Assembly (NCBI GenBank): GCA_014379345.1
Contig: JACMLY010000067.1
Coordinates: 61,888 to 125,887, forward strand
Direction of reading: 5' to 3'
Source of the DNA: Chitinophagaceae bacterium
GTDB taxonomy: Bacteria; Bacteroidota; Bacteroidia; Chitinophagales; Chitinophagaceae
Length of the DNA: 64,000 nt
The translations under genes and the position numbers were made by a program. Below are positions 8,470-17,883 of the stretch, piece after piece (position 1 is the stretch's first letter; every line of letters starts with the position of its first letter). The notes beneath the pieces are model-generated. The model was given only the letters and a program-made list of their open reading frames with translations, did no database searches and was not told where the DNA came from.

Positions 8470-9882
8470 CTACCTGAATCCATCAAGTGCTATCAGATAA
8501 ACCAATGTGGCCATGGCTGCTGCTCCCAGCTCCAACTCCCTTTTGTTTACGGCTTCAAACACATCTGTCTCTGTATGGTGAAGACTGAAATATCGCTGAT
8601 TATCGGGTTTAAAACCGATTACCACGGTTGAATCGCTCTTTAAAGGCTCCACATCCGATCCGGAAAAGCCCTTGTTGAATAAGAAAACCTCGTAAGATTC
8701 AAAATATTTTTTCCATCCGTCAATGACCTGCCATACCCTTTTCTTATCCGTGTCAAATGAAAATCCTTTTGGTGTAAATGCGCCGATGTCCGATTCAAGA
8801 GCAGCAATATGTTTTTCATTTTTTTGCTTTGCCTGTTTTGCATATTCCGTGGCACCTGCATTCGTGCTTTCTTCATCCATCCACATTACGGCCCTAAGTG
8901 TTCTATCGGGCACAATGCCAAGGGTTTTGAATAAGCGCAATACTTCGATACCCTGCATGCACCCGCCGCCATCGTCGTGAGCACCTTCGCCTACATCCCA
9001 TGAATCGAGGTGGCCACCAACTGCGATGATTTCATTGGGATATTTTTTGCCTTTTATTTCTCCAATTACATTATAAGAAAGCACATCAGGGAATCTTTGG
9101 GCCCTGAATTCGAGGTAGATTTTCAAATGAGGTTCTTTTTTTAATTCTGCACTTAACAAATCGGCGGCATTTGTGCTGATGGCAACGGCAGGGATTTTTT
9201 TTACGCCGGTATCATAAACTAAAGTACCCGTATGTGGATAATCTGAATGATCAATGGCCAAAGAACGTACAATTACTGCCAGCGCACCATGGGGTGCAGT
9301 TGCTGAAGCTCCCCCTGACCTTTGCTCATACACGCCGTCATAGCCGTTATCCGTGTTGACGAATACCGGATCAAACACCTTATTAAAAAAAACTATTTTG
9401 TCTTTGAGTAATTTTTTATCCATTGTTTTAAGCGCTTCCATTCCATTCACTTCAATTACTTGCGCAGTAATGCCATTTACACCGGTTCCCACCGAATGAC
9501 CAATGGCTAGGCTATTCAATAAAATATTTCCTTTGGAGGGTGAATTTGTAATACGAACAATCGATTTGCTTTCCCGTACCCAATGTGATACCATTACGGG
9601 CTGTAAGTATACGGTATCGAATCCGTATTGTTTCATCAGCCGGTATGTGTACTCTACTGCAGCGGCGGCCTGGGGTGATCCGCTGATGCGGTTTCCAATT
9701 TTTTTACAGAGATATCGCAGGTTCTCATAAGCCGGGCTACTCGTAAGCGCCTCTTTATAAATTCTTTGAATGGTTTCTTCTCTTGTTTGTGCAAACAAGT
9801 CAGCAGGGAATAATGAACTGCAGATTGCAAAATTCAATGCTAGAAATACCTGACGAATTCGATTGGGATTAAGCTTATCCAT
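8470..9882 (-). CDS. Exported M28-family zinc peptidase (carboxypeptidase Q-like)
   Basis: A 470-residue protein with an N-terminal signal peptide (about residues 1-31, ending LFAQ). The catalytic domain has the two-zinc M28 set: GGHLDSWDVGEGAHDDGGG (His, Asp and bridging Asp), MWMDEEST (general-base Glu and ligand Glu), ESDIGAF (Asp) and LHHTETD (final His). A PA-like insert precedes the catalytic domain. Length and order fit plasma glutamate carboxypeptidase-like aminopeptidases. It probably degrades peptides in the periplasm or outside the cell, like the nearby M19 dipeptidase. Confidence 0.88.
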   Translation of the reverse strand: MDKLNPNRIRQVFLALNFAICSSLFPADLFAQTREETIQRIYKEALTSSPAYENLRYLCKKIGNRISGSPQAAAAVEYTYRLMKQYGFDTVYLQPVMVSHWVRESKSIVRITNSPSKGNILLNSLAIGHSVGTGVNGITAQVIEVNGMEALKTMDKKLLKDKIVFFNKVFDPVFVNTDNGYDGVYEQRSGGASATAPHGALAVIVRSLAIDHSDYPHTGTLVYDTGVKKIPAVAISTNAADLLSAELKKEPHLKIYLEFRAQRFPDVLSYNVIGEIKGKKYPNEIIAVGGHLDSWDVGEGAHDDGGGCMQGIEVLRLFKTLGIVPDRTLRAVMWMDEESTNAGATEYAKQAKQKNEKHIAALESDIGAFTPKGFSFDTDKKRVWQVIDGWKKYFESYEVFLFNKGFSGSDVEPLKSDSTVVIGFKPDNQRYFSLHHTETDVFEAVNKRELELGAAAMATLVYLIALDGFR

Positions 9883-10001
9883 ATTTATTGCAGGTTATAG
9901 TCTTTACGAAGACAGTCTACCAGCTTCTCTCCATTTGTCCGGAGAAGCATTGCCTGAGCTGGATATGTTATTATTTTCTTCCATTTAATTTATTTGACGG
10001 T

Positions 10002-11213
10002 TTAAATATAACTTAACCACCATTTTTCTTTGTGCTTTATTTTGTACTCATCATACCATTTACATATAGGGTACAGTAATAAAACCACTGCGATCCAAAC
10101 CAAATAGGTAACACCCAACGAAAATCCATACCCTTTTAACTGGGGATCAAACCGCGTTCTGCGAACCAGTATCATATCGCTCCAGCTATAACCTGATAAT
10201 TGAGCTGCCAACATGGCTAACAAATGAATCAGATAAAGGTGTAGCAAATAATAGAAAAATGGAACTCTTCCTATGCGAATAATGGCCTTTTCAAATTGAC
10301 TGTATTTTTTTTCAGCAAACGCCAGGAATAAAAGAGATGGGCCGATTGTCATTAACAGGAAAAGAAAAGATGGAGGATATTTGGTTGTATTCAGAAAAGA
10401 CAACAATGTATAAACTATGGAATGTTGCTCTGACCAATGAACCATATCTCCATACACATTTATGAAACGTAGCAGAATGAAGAGACCAATGGCAGATGAA
10501 CCAAGAATCAGCAACCATTTTTTCCGGGTAGCTTTATCAAAACCTGGGGAATATAATTTTCCAAAACAATAACCCAGCGCTATCAAACCCACCCACGGCA
10601 AAACAGGATAAGCCGTTCTTACAAAATGATCTTTTCCGAGTTTGAAAATAGTTGTTTCATGCAAAGCTGACCATAGAAATCCGTTGAAATGTATTGAATC
10701 CAAAAGGTTGTGTCCTGCCACGATGATGCCACCCAGTGTTAGTATCCACTTCACAGGTAAATGGATCATCATAGCTAATGCGATCATACTAATGGCCAAT
10801 GCCCATATTACCTGCAGACCGATGTAATAAAGATTTGGGTTGAAAGACCAGGCAAAATTTACAAGTGTAAGTTCTGCAATGATCAGCCAGGCGCCCCGCT
10901 TCAGTAAAAAAATAGAAAGTTGTCTTTTGGTTTTTCTTTGGCCTGATAAAAAAGCAGCAGTGCCGGCCAAGAATACAAATACCGGGGCACAAAAATGAGT
11001 GATCCAACGGGTGAAAAAAAGGGCAACATTTGTTTGCTCCAGATCAGTAGGCTCAAAACGCAGGGAATCTGCGTGGAAATATTGTCTTACATGATCAAGC
11101 GCCATAATGATCATGACAATGCCTCTTAGCAAATCGATTGATTCAATGCGCGAAGTAATATTAGCACGGGTTGCTTTTACAACTACTGTATCAGAAGCTG
11201 TTAAGACCTCCAT
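10002..11213 (-). CDS. DUF1624 / heparan-alpha-glucosaminide N-acetyltransferase-like membrane protein
   Basis: A 403-residue protein with about ten membrane segments begins SRIESIDLLRGIVMIIMALDHVRQYFHAD. The LRG and ALDHVR motifs are the start of the DUF1624 (HGSNAT-like catalytic) domain. Members are thought to move acetyl groups across the membrane onto sugars. It lies alone on the minus strand between M28 and isomerase genes; a role in envelope or glycan acetylation is an inference. Confidence 0.8.
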   Translation of the reverse strand: MEVLTASDTVVVKATRANITSRIESIDLLRGIVMIIMALDHVRQYFHADSLRFEPTDLEQTNVALFFTRWITHFCAPVFVFLAGTAAFLSGQRKTKRQLSIFLLKRGAWLIIAELTLVNFAWSFNPNLYYIGLQVIWALAISMIALAMMIHLPVKWILTLGGIIVAGHNLLDSIHFNGFLWSALHETTIFKLGKDHFVRTAYPVLPWVGLIALGYCFGKLYSPGFDKATRKKWLLILGSSAIGLFILLRFINVYGDMVHWSEQHSIVYTLLSFLNTTKYPPSFLFLLMTIGPSLLFLAFAEKKYSQFEKAIIRIGRVPFFYYLLHLYLIHLLAMLAAQLSGYSWSDMILVRRTRFDPQLKGYGFSLGVTYLVWIAVVLLLYPICKWYDEYKIKHKEKWWLSYI

Positions 11214-11252
11214 ATAAGATTTTTGATGGATGTATGCATAACTTAAGATATA

Positions 11253-11275
11253 AACATTACGGTAATGTTTTTTTT
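11253..11275 (+). other. Hairpin followed by a T run
   Basis: AACATTAC and GTAATGTT form an 8-bp inverted repeat around one base, followed by T-rich sequence on the plus strand. It looks like an intrinsic terminator, but no plus-strand gene leads into it. It may be the remnant of a unit, or a hairpin in the untranslated leader of the DUF1624 gene. Confidence 0.4.
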
Positions 11276-11440
11276 AAAGATGTATGTAACAAGAATATTC
11301 CAGGTTCAATTTTGTGATCGAATGTATCTGGACAATAACAAAGCCTTATGGCTTTCGCAGGGTGAATCAATGCAAGGAATAAATCAATCAAATTGCGTCT
11401 GGCCTGGTAAACTGATTTGCTGTTTAATGTTTTAGGGGAC

Positions 11441-12298
11441 TTATTTTTTTCGCAGGTTTTTAAGAAAAGAAAGGCTCTCCGGCACCTGCTGCTCTGAACG
11501 GGAAGACTCATCTTCAATAAAGTAATGTTTTACCCCGGCCCCCGGAGCCTCGCGCATGATGTCGGCGATCCCTACATCTCCTGCTCCCAGTATAACATTC
11601 GATTCTACATCGGCTTTTCCATCCTGATTACCGGTTGTACCTGGTTTGCGATCTTTCAGGTGCATCAGCAAAAAGCGCTTTGGATATTTTTTCAGTAAGG
11701 CAACAGGATCCTGACCGGGATGCTTGATCCAGAAGACATCCATTTCAAAATTGGCGTAGGCAGGGTTCATGTTCTTCACCATATAATCAAAAACGGTATT
11801 TCCTTCATACGTGCCAAATTCATATCCATGCGGATGATAAACCAGGGATATTCCATTTTCTTTCAGCAGCTTTCCTGCTTTGTTAAATACATCCACGGCC
11901 TGCTTTGCATGGTCAATTGTGAAACCATTTTCATGCGGTATCCAGGTACAGGTAACGTACGCTGCTCCAAATGTTTTTGCCCTGTCTACCGTTGCCTGGG
12001 CATTTGTATCGAGCTCTTTAAAGCCTGCGCCGATACTGATCATTTTTAAATTATTTTTTTGCAATAATAATTTAAAGCTATCTATTGGCAACCCATATGT
12101 GCCACCACCTTCTATTTCACGAATTCCCATATTGCTTATTTTCTGCAACATGCCGGATACATCTTTCGGGATCTGATTTCGGAAAGTATATAATTGTAAG
12201 CCGATCTCCGTTTGCGCCAGAATGATGACCGGGATTAATAGCATTGCGGACAGTGAAGCAAATGTTTTGACAATCATTTTAGTAGATAATGGAGACAT
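11441..12298 (-). CDS. Exported sugar phosphate isomerase/epimerase family protein (paralog 2)
   Basis: This is a close paralog of the protein at 1988-2878: the same GLQLYTFRNQ opening and the shared segments MDVFWIKHPGQDPVALLKKY, RFLLMHLKDRKPG and HYFIEDESSRS. A signal peptide ends at IILAQ. The frame can be opened at TTG 12319, overlapping the upstream dipeptidase stop, but ATG 12298 is the better start (ATG 12277 is also possible). It follows the M19 dipeptidase gene with a very short gap and is probably cotranscribed with it. Confidence 0.86.
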   Translation of the reverse strand: MSPLSTKMIVKTFASLSAMLLIPVIILAQTEIGLQLYTFRNQIPKDVSGMLQKISNMGIREIEGGGTYGLPIDSFKLLLQKNNLKMISIGAGFKELDTNAQATVDRAKTFGAAYVTCTWIPHENGFTIDHAKQAVDVFNKAGKLLKENGISLVYHPHGYEFGTYEGNTVFDYMVKNMNPAYANFEMDVFWIKHPGQDPVALLKKYPKRFLLMHLKDRKPGTTGNQDGKADVESNVILGAGDVGIADIMREAPGAGVKHYFIEDESSRSEQQVPESLSFLKNLRKK

Positions 12299-12315
12299 AC
12301 AATGTTTTTTTTTGT

Positions 12316-13503
12316 TCAATTGTTAGATGAGCTGACAGATTTAAAGACCCTTAAAAAATTTTCACCGAGAATTTTATTTATATCTTTTTTATTGTAGCCC
12401 CTTTGTAATAATGCCTGGGTAATCCTGGGAAAATTCTCCACCCCATCAAGGCCCTGAGGCGCCGATTCAATGCCATCGAAATCTGAACCCAGGCCAACAT
12501 GATCAACCCCTATCAATTTAATGATATAATCAAAATGATCAATGAGCTGTTCTAATTTTGGCCGGAATAGTTCTGTTTCTGCGGCATATTTTTTAGAAAG
12601 CCAATCCTCCACTTCATACATAGGCCATTTAAGCTGGATCAGTGAATCTGTTTCCTGCTTGTGAAATTGAAGAAATACGGCTTTGCTCCGCATGTAATTG
12701 CTGTCGATAAACCCGCTGTAAAAATTGATAAAGATCACGCCGCCGTTTTTGCCGATGGCAAGTATCTGGTCGTCCTTCAGGTTGCGCGGGTGGGCACATA
12801 AACCGTATACCGAACTGTGAGAAGCGATCACTGGTTTTGAAGTGGTGGTTATAACGTCGCGAAAGGTTTGTTCGCCAACATGAGAAACATCAACCATCAT
12901 TCCCAATTCATTCATATGCTGAACCACCTGCTTTCCGAAAGCGGTTAATCCCTTTGATCCAAAAGGTAATTGTCCCTTGCTTTCATCTGCGGCGGAACTG
13001 GCCCAAGAAGTGCTGTTATTCCATGTTAGTGTCATATAGCGGGCGCCGCGCTTGTAAAAACTATCGAGGTAATCCATTCGGTCTTCGATCATATGCCCTC
13101 CCTCAACTCCCGTCAATCCTGCTATCTTTCCCGCACGGATAGCGGATTTTAGTTGCGCCGGATTTTGAACAAGCATTATTTTATCAGGATTTCGCAGCAC
13201 TACCTGTTGTAGCGTATCCATTTCACGCAGTGCATAATTGAATGCCGTGCCTTTGCCATAACGTTCATCACAAAAAATGGAAAATATTTGTATATCCACC
13301 CCTCCTTTTTTTAGGCGACTCAGATCAGTGTGGGTTTTATCTTTCAGGTCATTTCCGAGATCATATCCTTTTTGTACAATGGTCGATAGTATATCATTAT
13401 GCGTATCAGCCACAATGGCTCTCTGATGTAGTTTTTCAGATGATTGCGAAAAAGAGAAAAGATAAATGAAGCCAAAAGAAACTGACATGAATTTTTTCAA
13501 CAT
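12316..13503 (-). CDS. Membrane dipeptidase (peptidase family M19, renal dipeptidase-like)
   Basis: A 395-residue zinc dipeptidase with an N-terminal signal peptide (SFGFIYLFSFSQ). Motifs are VADTHND (metal HxD), GVEGGHMIED (bridging Glu), VDVSHVGEQT and IASHSSVYG (metal His), HPRNLKD and VGLGSDFDGI (Asp). Family members cleave dipeptides, including those with D-residues at the C terminus, which fits the D-aminoacylase nearby. It is the first gene of a likely two-gene unit with the isomerase paralog. Confidence 0.9.
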   Translation of the reverse strand: MLKKFMSVSFGFIYLFSFSQSSEKLHQRAIVADTHNDILSTIVQKGYDLGNDLKDKTHTDLSRLKKGGVDIQIFSIFCDERYGKGTAFNYALREMDTLQQVVLRNPDKIMLVQNPAQLKSAIRAGKIAGLTGVEGGHMIEDRMDYLDSFYKRGARYMTLTWNNSTSWASSAADESKGQLPFGSKGLTAFGKQVVQHMNELGMMVDVSHVGEQTFRDVITTTSKPVIASHSSVYGLCAHPRNLKDDQILAIGKNGGVIFINFYSGFIDSNYMRSKAVFLQFHKQETDSLIQLKWPMYEVEDWLSKKYAAETELFRPKLEQLIDHFDYIIKLIGVDHVGLGSDFDGIESAPQGLDGVENFPRITQALLQRGYNKKDINKILGENFLRVFKSVSSSNN

Positions 13504-13760
13504 GGGCAGACTGTACTTTTTAAGAAAAGAAAGTCTGTGTAAATTAATGAAGTTTATTGTTTGTCTTGTTACGAATTAGAGTTTTGGATGGTTAGGCATC
13601 ACCCTGCCTTTGCCGGCAGACCCAATTCGTCACCAAACGAAAAGGGGCTTTGACCGCACCTCACCCCAACCTTTCTCAAAATAGAGGAGTGTAGAATTTT
13701 TTATTTATAAGTGCGTTGATAAGTTTGAAATATTTTAGTGCAACAATTGGAAAATTACGC

Positions 13761-14240
13761 ATGCAAAAAATCAGACGAGTGGAAAAAGAAAGTCCAGAGC
13801 TTACTATCATCCGGGAACTATTCCGCGAGTATGAGAAAGAGCTCGGTGCTGATCTTCGCTTTCAAAATTTTGGGAATGAGTTGGAAAATCCTCTAAAAAA
13901 ATATGGATCGCCAAATGGAGTATTGTTCCTGTGTTACTGGAATGATGAACCGGCAGGTTGTATTGGGTTAGCACCGATGGAAGAAACAGGTTATTGTGAG
14001 ATGAAAAGATTATTTGTGCGGCCGGTTTACCGAAAGTATGGAATCGGGAAAACGCTTGTTTACAAGCTCATTGAATTTGCAACCGGCAAAGGTTACCAGT
14101 TTATGCGGCTTGATACTTTTAAAAAATTAGCGGCCGCCATAAGGTTATATGAGACTTTGGATTTTTATTATATCGAATCCTACTATCACAATCCGTATCC
14201 TGATGTAGTGTATATGGAGAAGAGATTGCTGAAGGGATGA
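13761..14240 (+). CDS. GNAT family N-acetyltransferase
   Basis: A 159-residue cytoplasmic acetyltransferase. The acetyl-CoA site is in CEMKRLFVRPVYRKYGIGKTLVYKLIEFA (Q/RxxGxG motif as RKYGIGK), followed by MRLDTFKKLAAAIRLYETLDF, typical of the C-terminal half of the fold. The frame opens at TTG 13716, but ATG 13761 (MQKIRRVEKE) is the natural start. Its stop codon TGA (14238-14240) lies inside the arm of the hairpin repeat that starts at 14232. The substrate is unknown. Confidence 0.85.
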   Translation: MQKIRRVEKESPELTIIRELFREYEKELGADLRFQNFGNELENPLKKYGSPNGVLFLCYWNDEPAGCIGLAPMEETGYCEMKRLFVRPVYRKYGIGKTLVYKLIEFATGKGYQFMRLDTFKKLAAAIRLYETLDFYYIESYYHNPYPDVVYMEKRLLKG

Positions 14241-14295
14241 CATCCTTGCTTTTGATTTTACAATTTGTCAATTGGTTACAAGGATGTCATCCCTT
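14232..14295. repeat. Dispersed hairpin element, subtype B
   Basis: A 64-bp element with the family arms AAGGGATGACATCC / GGATGTCATCCCTT lies between two convergent genes. It provides the stop codon of the upstream GNAT gene and ends 6 bp before the esterase stop codon. Its loop is the reverse complement of that at 2905-2966. An in-frame ATG inside the arm makes a spurious short ORF in both subtype B copies. Confidence 0.87.
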
Positions 14296-14301
14296 AGCAA
14301 T

Positions 14302-15774
14302 CTATTTCTTGATTTCATATCTTACTTCATCAGTCATCCCTTTCCAGGTGTCAGTACGAAAAGGGGAAGCGGGAAATCCTTCTTTGTTGTATAAGTTTAC
14401 TTCCGGCATATCATCGGCCCAACCGTACCGGACCGCAACAGGACTAGCCACGCTGTCACTATACACCGTCACCTGGTTGTTTTTAATATCTGCCCGGGCG
14501 TAGTAAAATTTTTTATCGGCGCCGGCGATCTCGAAACCTTTCAGGTACCCATATTTATCTTTGACAACGAAACCGTTATCAACATGAGTGAAAGAAAGGA
14601 TTATTTTATTGCCATCGGTTTTGAATGACTGGTAAACAGGACCGCTATATTCAATCTTTGTATTGTATAAATTATTAAGGGCGATGGCGGCCAGCCTTGC
14701 GCCTACATCCTGTTTATTTCTTGGATGAATATCTTTTGATTCCCCGATATCCATGGTAACTATCATACCAGTGTTAGGAACTGAAAGCGTTGCCGTTTGA
14801 GCCTCTCTTAATTCGGCCCAGGTGCTGCCCATAGCGCTATTTCCGTTTGCCGAGTTAAAGCTGGCAAGTTGTACAAAATAAAAAGGAAAGTCTCCCTGTC
14901 CGAAGCGGGTCCTCCAATCCTGAATCATCAGTGGAAATGCTTTTCTATATTGGTATGCCCGGCCGGCATTGGTTTCACCCTGGTACCAGATTACTCCTTT
15001 TATCGTAAAAGGAATGATTGGATTGATCATGCCATTGAAAAGCAAAGTAGGATAGGCATTCGGACTAACGGGCTTTGCATTTTTATCTGCAACTGCCTTA
15101 ATGCTGTCAAAGGGAATCTTACTGAAAATGTCTTTGAATTCTTCTGTTTTTTCAAATGATTCGCGGCTCGTCCAGGCTTCAACCATGGTGCCACCCCATG
15201 AAGTATTGATCAGTCCAATAGGTACCTGTAACTCCTTAAATAACTTCCTGGCGAAGAAGTATCCTACAGCGGTAAATTCAGCAGTTGTTGATGAATCGGC
15301 TTTTTGCCATACCCCGCCGGTAATATCTTTTGTGGGTGTAGCAGATATTGTTCTGGGAATTTTTATATGCCGTATCTGCGGATAATCAGATTCACGGATT
15401 TCCCTTTTAGCACTATCGCTGTTCTTTACTGGCCATTCCATGTTCGACTGGCCTGAACATATCCAAACTTCACCTACAAGAACATTTTCAAGTGTGATTG
15501 TATTCTTGCCGATAGCTACGAGTTGAAAGGGCCCTCCCGCGGCTTCCTGGTTCAGTTCAATTTTCCAAGTGCCATCTTTTGCCGCCTTGGTTTTTTTTAC
15601 CTGCTTATTGAACTGCACCGTCACTTTTTCACCGGCATCTGCCCATCCCCAGATCATGATGGGTTTATTTCTTTGTAATACCATATTGCTCCCGAATATG
15701 CGTGGAAGCGTGATGTTTGCAATTGAAAGAAAAGAACAGAAAACGATAAAGAGGGACAAGGATATTTTTTTCAT
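14302..15774 (-). CDS. Sialate O-acetylesterase (SGNH-type)
   Basis: A 490-residue exported esterase with a signal peptide (residues 1 to about 20) and an N-terminal beta domain (LPRIFGSNMVLQRNKPIMIWGWA). The SGNH domain has the nucleophile in WICSGQSNMEWP, GVIWYQGETNAGRA as the block with oxyanion-hole residues, and the catalytic Asp-His in DIHPRNKQDVG. Family members remove acetyl groups from sialic acids or from plant and microbial polysaccharides. In Bacteroidota these often act on xylan or pectin side groups, so the true substrate is open. Confidence 0.9.
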   Translation of the reverse strand: MKKISLSLFIVFCSFLSIANITLPRIFGSNMVLQRNKPIMIWGWADAGEKVTVQFNKQVKKTKAAKDGTWKIELNQEAAGGPFQLVAIGKNTITLENVLVGEVWICSGQSNMEWPVKNSDSAKREIRESDYPQIRHIKIPRTISATPTKDITGGVWQKADSSTTAEFTAVGYFFARKLFKELQVPIGLINTSWGGTMVEAWTSRESFEKTEEFKDIFSKIPFDSIKAVADKNAKPVSPNAYPTLLFNGMINPIIPFTIKGVIWYQGETNAGRAYQYRKAFPLMIQDWRTRFGQGDFPFYFVQLASFNSANGNSAMGSTWAELREAQTATLSVPNTGMIVTMDIGESKDIHPRNKQDVGARLAAIALNNLYNTKIEYSGPVYQSFKTDGNKIILSFTHVDNGFVVKDKYGYLKGFEIAGADKKFYYARADIKNNQVTVYSDSVASPVAVRYGWADDMPEVNLYNKEGFPASPFRTDTWKGMTDEVRYEIKK

Positions 15775-15846
15775 AGTAAGCTGTTAATGTAGAAAAATTA
15801 AGTTGATATTCCATGGAGAGGTCCGGGATAGTGGCACTTGCTGTAT

Positions 15847-16392
15847 TCAATCTTCCTTAGCGCCTTTCTCTCCCACAAACCACTGCTCTTTATTTTTAAA
15901 CAACACATTAAAAGTTGTGAGCGACCCGTAAACGCGTGTGATGTATTGCTGTAAGTTTACTTTGTCCTCATCAGTCAATACTTTATGTGCATTGATCTGT
16001 TGTTCCAGTACACGTACCCGGTCACGCAGCATTACGATCTTATGAAAGAATGCTTCAATCGGAATTTCTTTTGGTTTCTGGGAAGAGTCTTTTGGTTGTA
16101 ACAACATTGTTCCGCTCTGCCACCGGTCGCCCAGGGGCACAAGCTCACTGAAGCCATTCCATAAACGAAGAATTTTTAATAAGGATTTTTCAATATCGGA
16201 AGCTGTTTCAATTTCGGCAGTTACATTTTCAGGAATGATCTCATCCAATTTAGGATCAGTTTTGTCGATTTCTTTGATGCCATGATTGATAAAGGAAATC
16301 ATATAGCTGGCATATCTAACAGCTACGATCACACCGGGTCCGAATTGCGTGTGTTGCAGGCGGGTGCCTGGTCCTAAAGTAAGCTGGTCCAT
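15847..16392 (-). CDS. Conserved hypothetical protein with N-terminal SH3-like HxxFGxGxV motif
   Basis: A 181-residue soluble protein whose first 50 residues (RLQHTQFGPGVIVAVRYASYMISF) resemble the small beta-barrel seen at the C terminus of PcrA/UvrD helicases and in CarD-like domains. The rest is helical and charged, ending with a possible coiled coil (MLRDRVRVLEQQINAH) and a tail with aromatic residues. I do not recognise a named family. The beta-barrel suggests binding to RNA polymerase, a helicase or nucleic acid, but this is speculation. A 44-bp perfect palindrome lies 23 bp upstream of its start. Confidence 0.65.
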   Translation of the reverse strand: MDQLTLGPGTRLQHTQFGPGVIVAVRYASYMISFINHGIKEIDKTDPKLDEIIPENVTAEIETASDIEKSLLKILRLWNGFSELVPLGDRWQSGTMLLQPKDSSQKPKEIPIEAFFHKIVMLRDRVRVLEQQINAHKVLTDEDKVNLQQYITRVYGSLTTFNVLFKNKEQWFVGEKGAKED

Positions 16393-16415
16393 GATTCCTC
16401 ATTTTTAGTCTGCTA

Positions 16416-16459
16416 CTCAACACCTGTCAGGCCACTATAGTGGCCTGACAGGTGTTGAG
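16416..16459. repeat. Perfect 44-bp palindrome
   Basis: Two 22-bp arms starting CTCAACACCTGTCAGG meet with no spacer and match perfectly. The palindrome lies between the stop of the beta-lactamase-like gene (16502) and the start of the next minus-strand gene (16392). It may act as a terminator or processing site for the upstream gene; no T run follows. Confidence 0.85.
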
Positions 16460-16501
16460 GGCGGCCATTGGTTATTGCAATTAATTATTACTATCAACAC
16501 C

Positions 16502-17785
16502 TCAATCATTCAAAGCCTGGTACACCAAAACCTTGTACTTATTGGGAATATCCCTTTGCGTTGAGCCCCAAAGCTGCCGGTACAGGATGCCTATCAGTTT
16601 TTCCTGCGGATCGGCCCAATATGATGTGGAGAAAGCGCCACCCCATTCGAAAACCCCTTCCGGTGTCGGCAGTATGCTGCTTCCCTTCTCAGTAGTAATT
16701 CCAAATCCCAGCCCAAATTTGTTATTTCCCATATTAGTATCACCTATCTGGTTCATCGTCATCATGCGTACTGTATTGCGTGCCAGTATGCGCTTGCCAT
16801 TATATTCTCCGCCGTTTAATAGCATCTGTAAGAAAATAGCATAGTCCAGTGCTGTTGAAGAAAGTCCTGCTCCTCCTGAATAGTAAGTACCTGCAGTTAG
16901 GGGGTATTCAAGAAGAAATTTTCCGTTTTGTGTCACCTCTTTTGCAGTCGTCAGTTTCTTGTCTGTTTCCTGGTATAAATGAGCAAGCCGGCTATGTTTT
17001 GATGAAGGCAAATAAAAATAAGTATCATTCATACCCAAGGGTTCGAAAATGCGTTGCTGAAAAAAATCGTTGAGGCTCTTTCCCGATACTACTTCAACAA
17101 GATAACCCAACACATCAGTGTTCAATCCATATGTAAATTTTTCACCGGGCTGGTGCATAAGCGGAAGCGTGCCCAGTTTTTTCATAGCAACTGCAAGCGA
17201 CTGATCTTTATCCACGCCTATACCTGCTGTGATATTATTTTTTGCATAGATGGCATTGGCTTCCTTGCTTCCAATTTGTGAATAACCGATACCTGAAGTG
17301 TGTGTTAACAGATCACGGATCGTTATTTCCCGCTTGGCCGGCGTAGTGGTATATGTTGAATCCTTTTCATTGAATTCTTTTATTACCTGCTGCTTTGCAA
17401 ACGCAGGAATGTATGCTGAAACCGGGTCATCCAGTAAAATTTTTCCTTCCTCATATAAGATCATGACCGCCACACTGGTTATCGCTTTGGTTTGAGAAGC
17501 GATACGAAAGATCATATCAGTCTTCATAGGTCTTTTCTTTTCAAGATCGTCATACCCAAAAGCTTTGTGGTATACAATTTTCCCATTGCGAACGATCAAC
17601 GCAACAGTTCCATTCAATCTTCCATCATTCACCCATTCACCAATATTAATGTCGAGCCTTTTTAATCTTTCAGAAGATACCCCTGCAGATTCCGGCGTAA
17701 CAGGTTGTAACGCTGAGGCAGGTTTTTGGGAAGTTGCTACAATGGCTACAAATAAAAAAGTAATTGTAAGGATGTGTTTTCTCAT
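16502..17785 (-). CDS. Serine hydrolase, class C beta-lactamase / D-aminopeptidase-like
   Basis: A 427-residue exported protein with a signal peptide (ITFLFVAIVATSQ). The serine nucleophile is in the SxxK motif of IASQTKAITS and the second motif is YxN-like in YGLNTDVLGY. A late GGAFSTSYW segment may supply the third motif. The family (Beta-lactamase, PF00144) includes D-aminopeptidases, esterases and penicillin-binding-like enzymes. True beta-lactam resistance is not implied; a peptidase or esterase role is more likely. Confidence 0.87.
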   Translation of the reverse strand: MRKHILTITFLFVAIVATSQKPASALQPVTPESAGVSSERLKRLDINIGEWVNDGRLNGTVALIVRNGKIVYHKAFGYDDLEKKRPMKTDMIFRIASQTKAITSVAVMILYEEGKILLDDPVSAYIPAFAKQQVIKEFNEKDSTYTTTPAKREITIRDLLTHTSGIGYSQIGSKEANAIYAKNNITAGIGVDKDQSLAVAMKKLGTLPLMHQPGEKFTYGLNTDVLGYLVEVVSGKSLNDFFQQRIFEPLGMNDTYFYLPSSKHSRLAHLYQETDKKLTTAKEVTQNGKFLLEYPLTAGTYYSGGAGLSSTALDYAIFLQMLLNGGEYNGKRILARNTVRMMTMNQIGDTNMGNNKFGLGFGITTEKGSSILPTPEGVFEWGGAFSTSYWADPQEKLIGILYRQLWGSTQRDIPNKYKVLVYQALND

Positions 17786-17883
17786 ATCAATCTAGTTGGA
17801 TATATTAATACTATAAAGTATAATAAACATAGCAAAAAAAAGTATAGTATAATCATTATGGAAAAGGCGGTCTCAAAAAAATC

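Noticed and set aside
14237..14503. Short plus-strand ORF starting MTSLLLILQF
   Set aside because: It starts inside the subtype B hairpin and runs antisense to the esterase gene. The same peptide start appears in the other subtype B copy, so it is only repeat DNA read through.
16502..17785. Beta-lactam resistance gene
   Set aside because: Family resemblance to class C enzymes is broad; many members are peptidases or esterases, and no resistance context is present.
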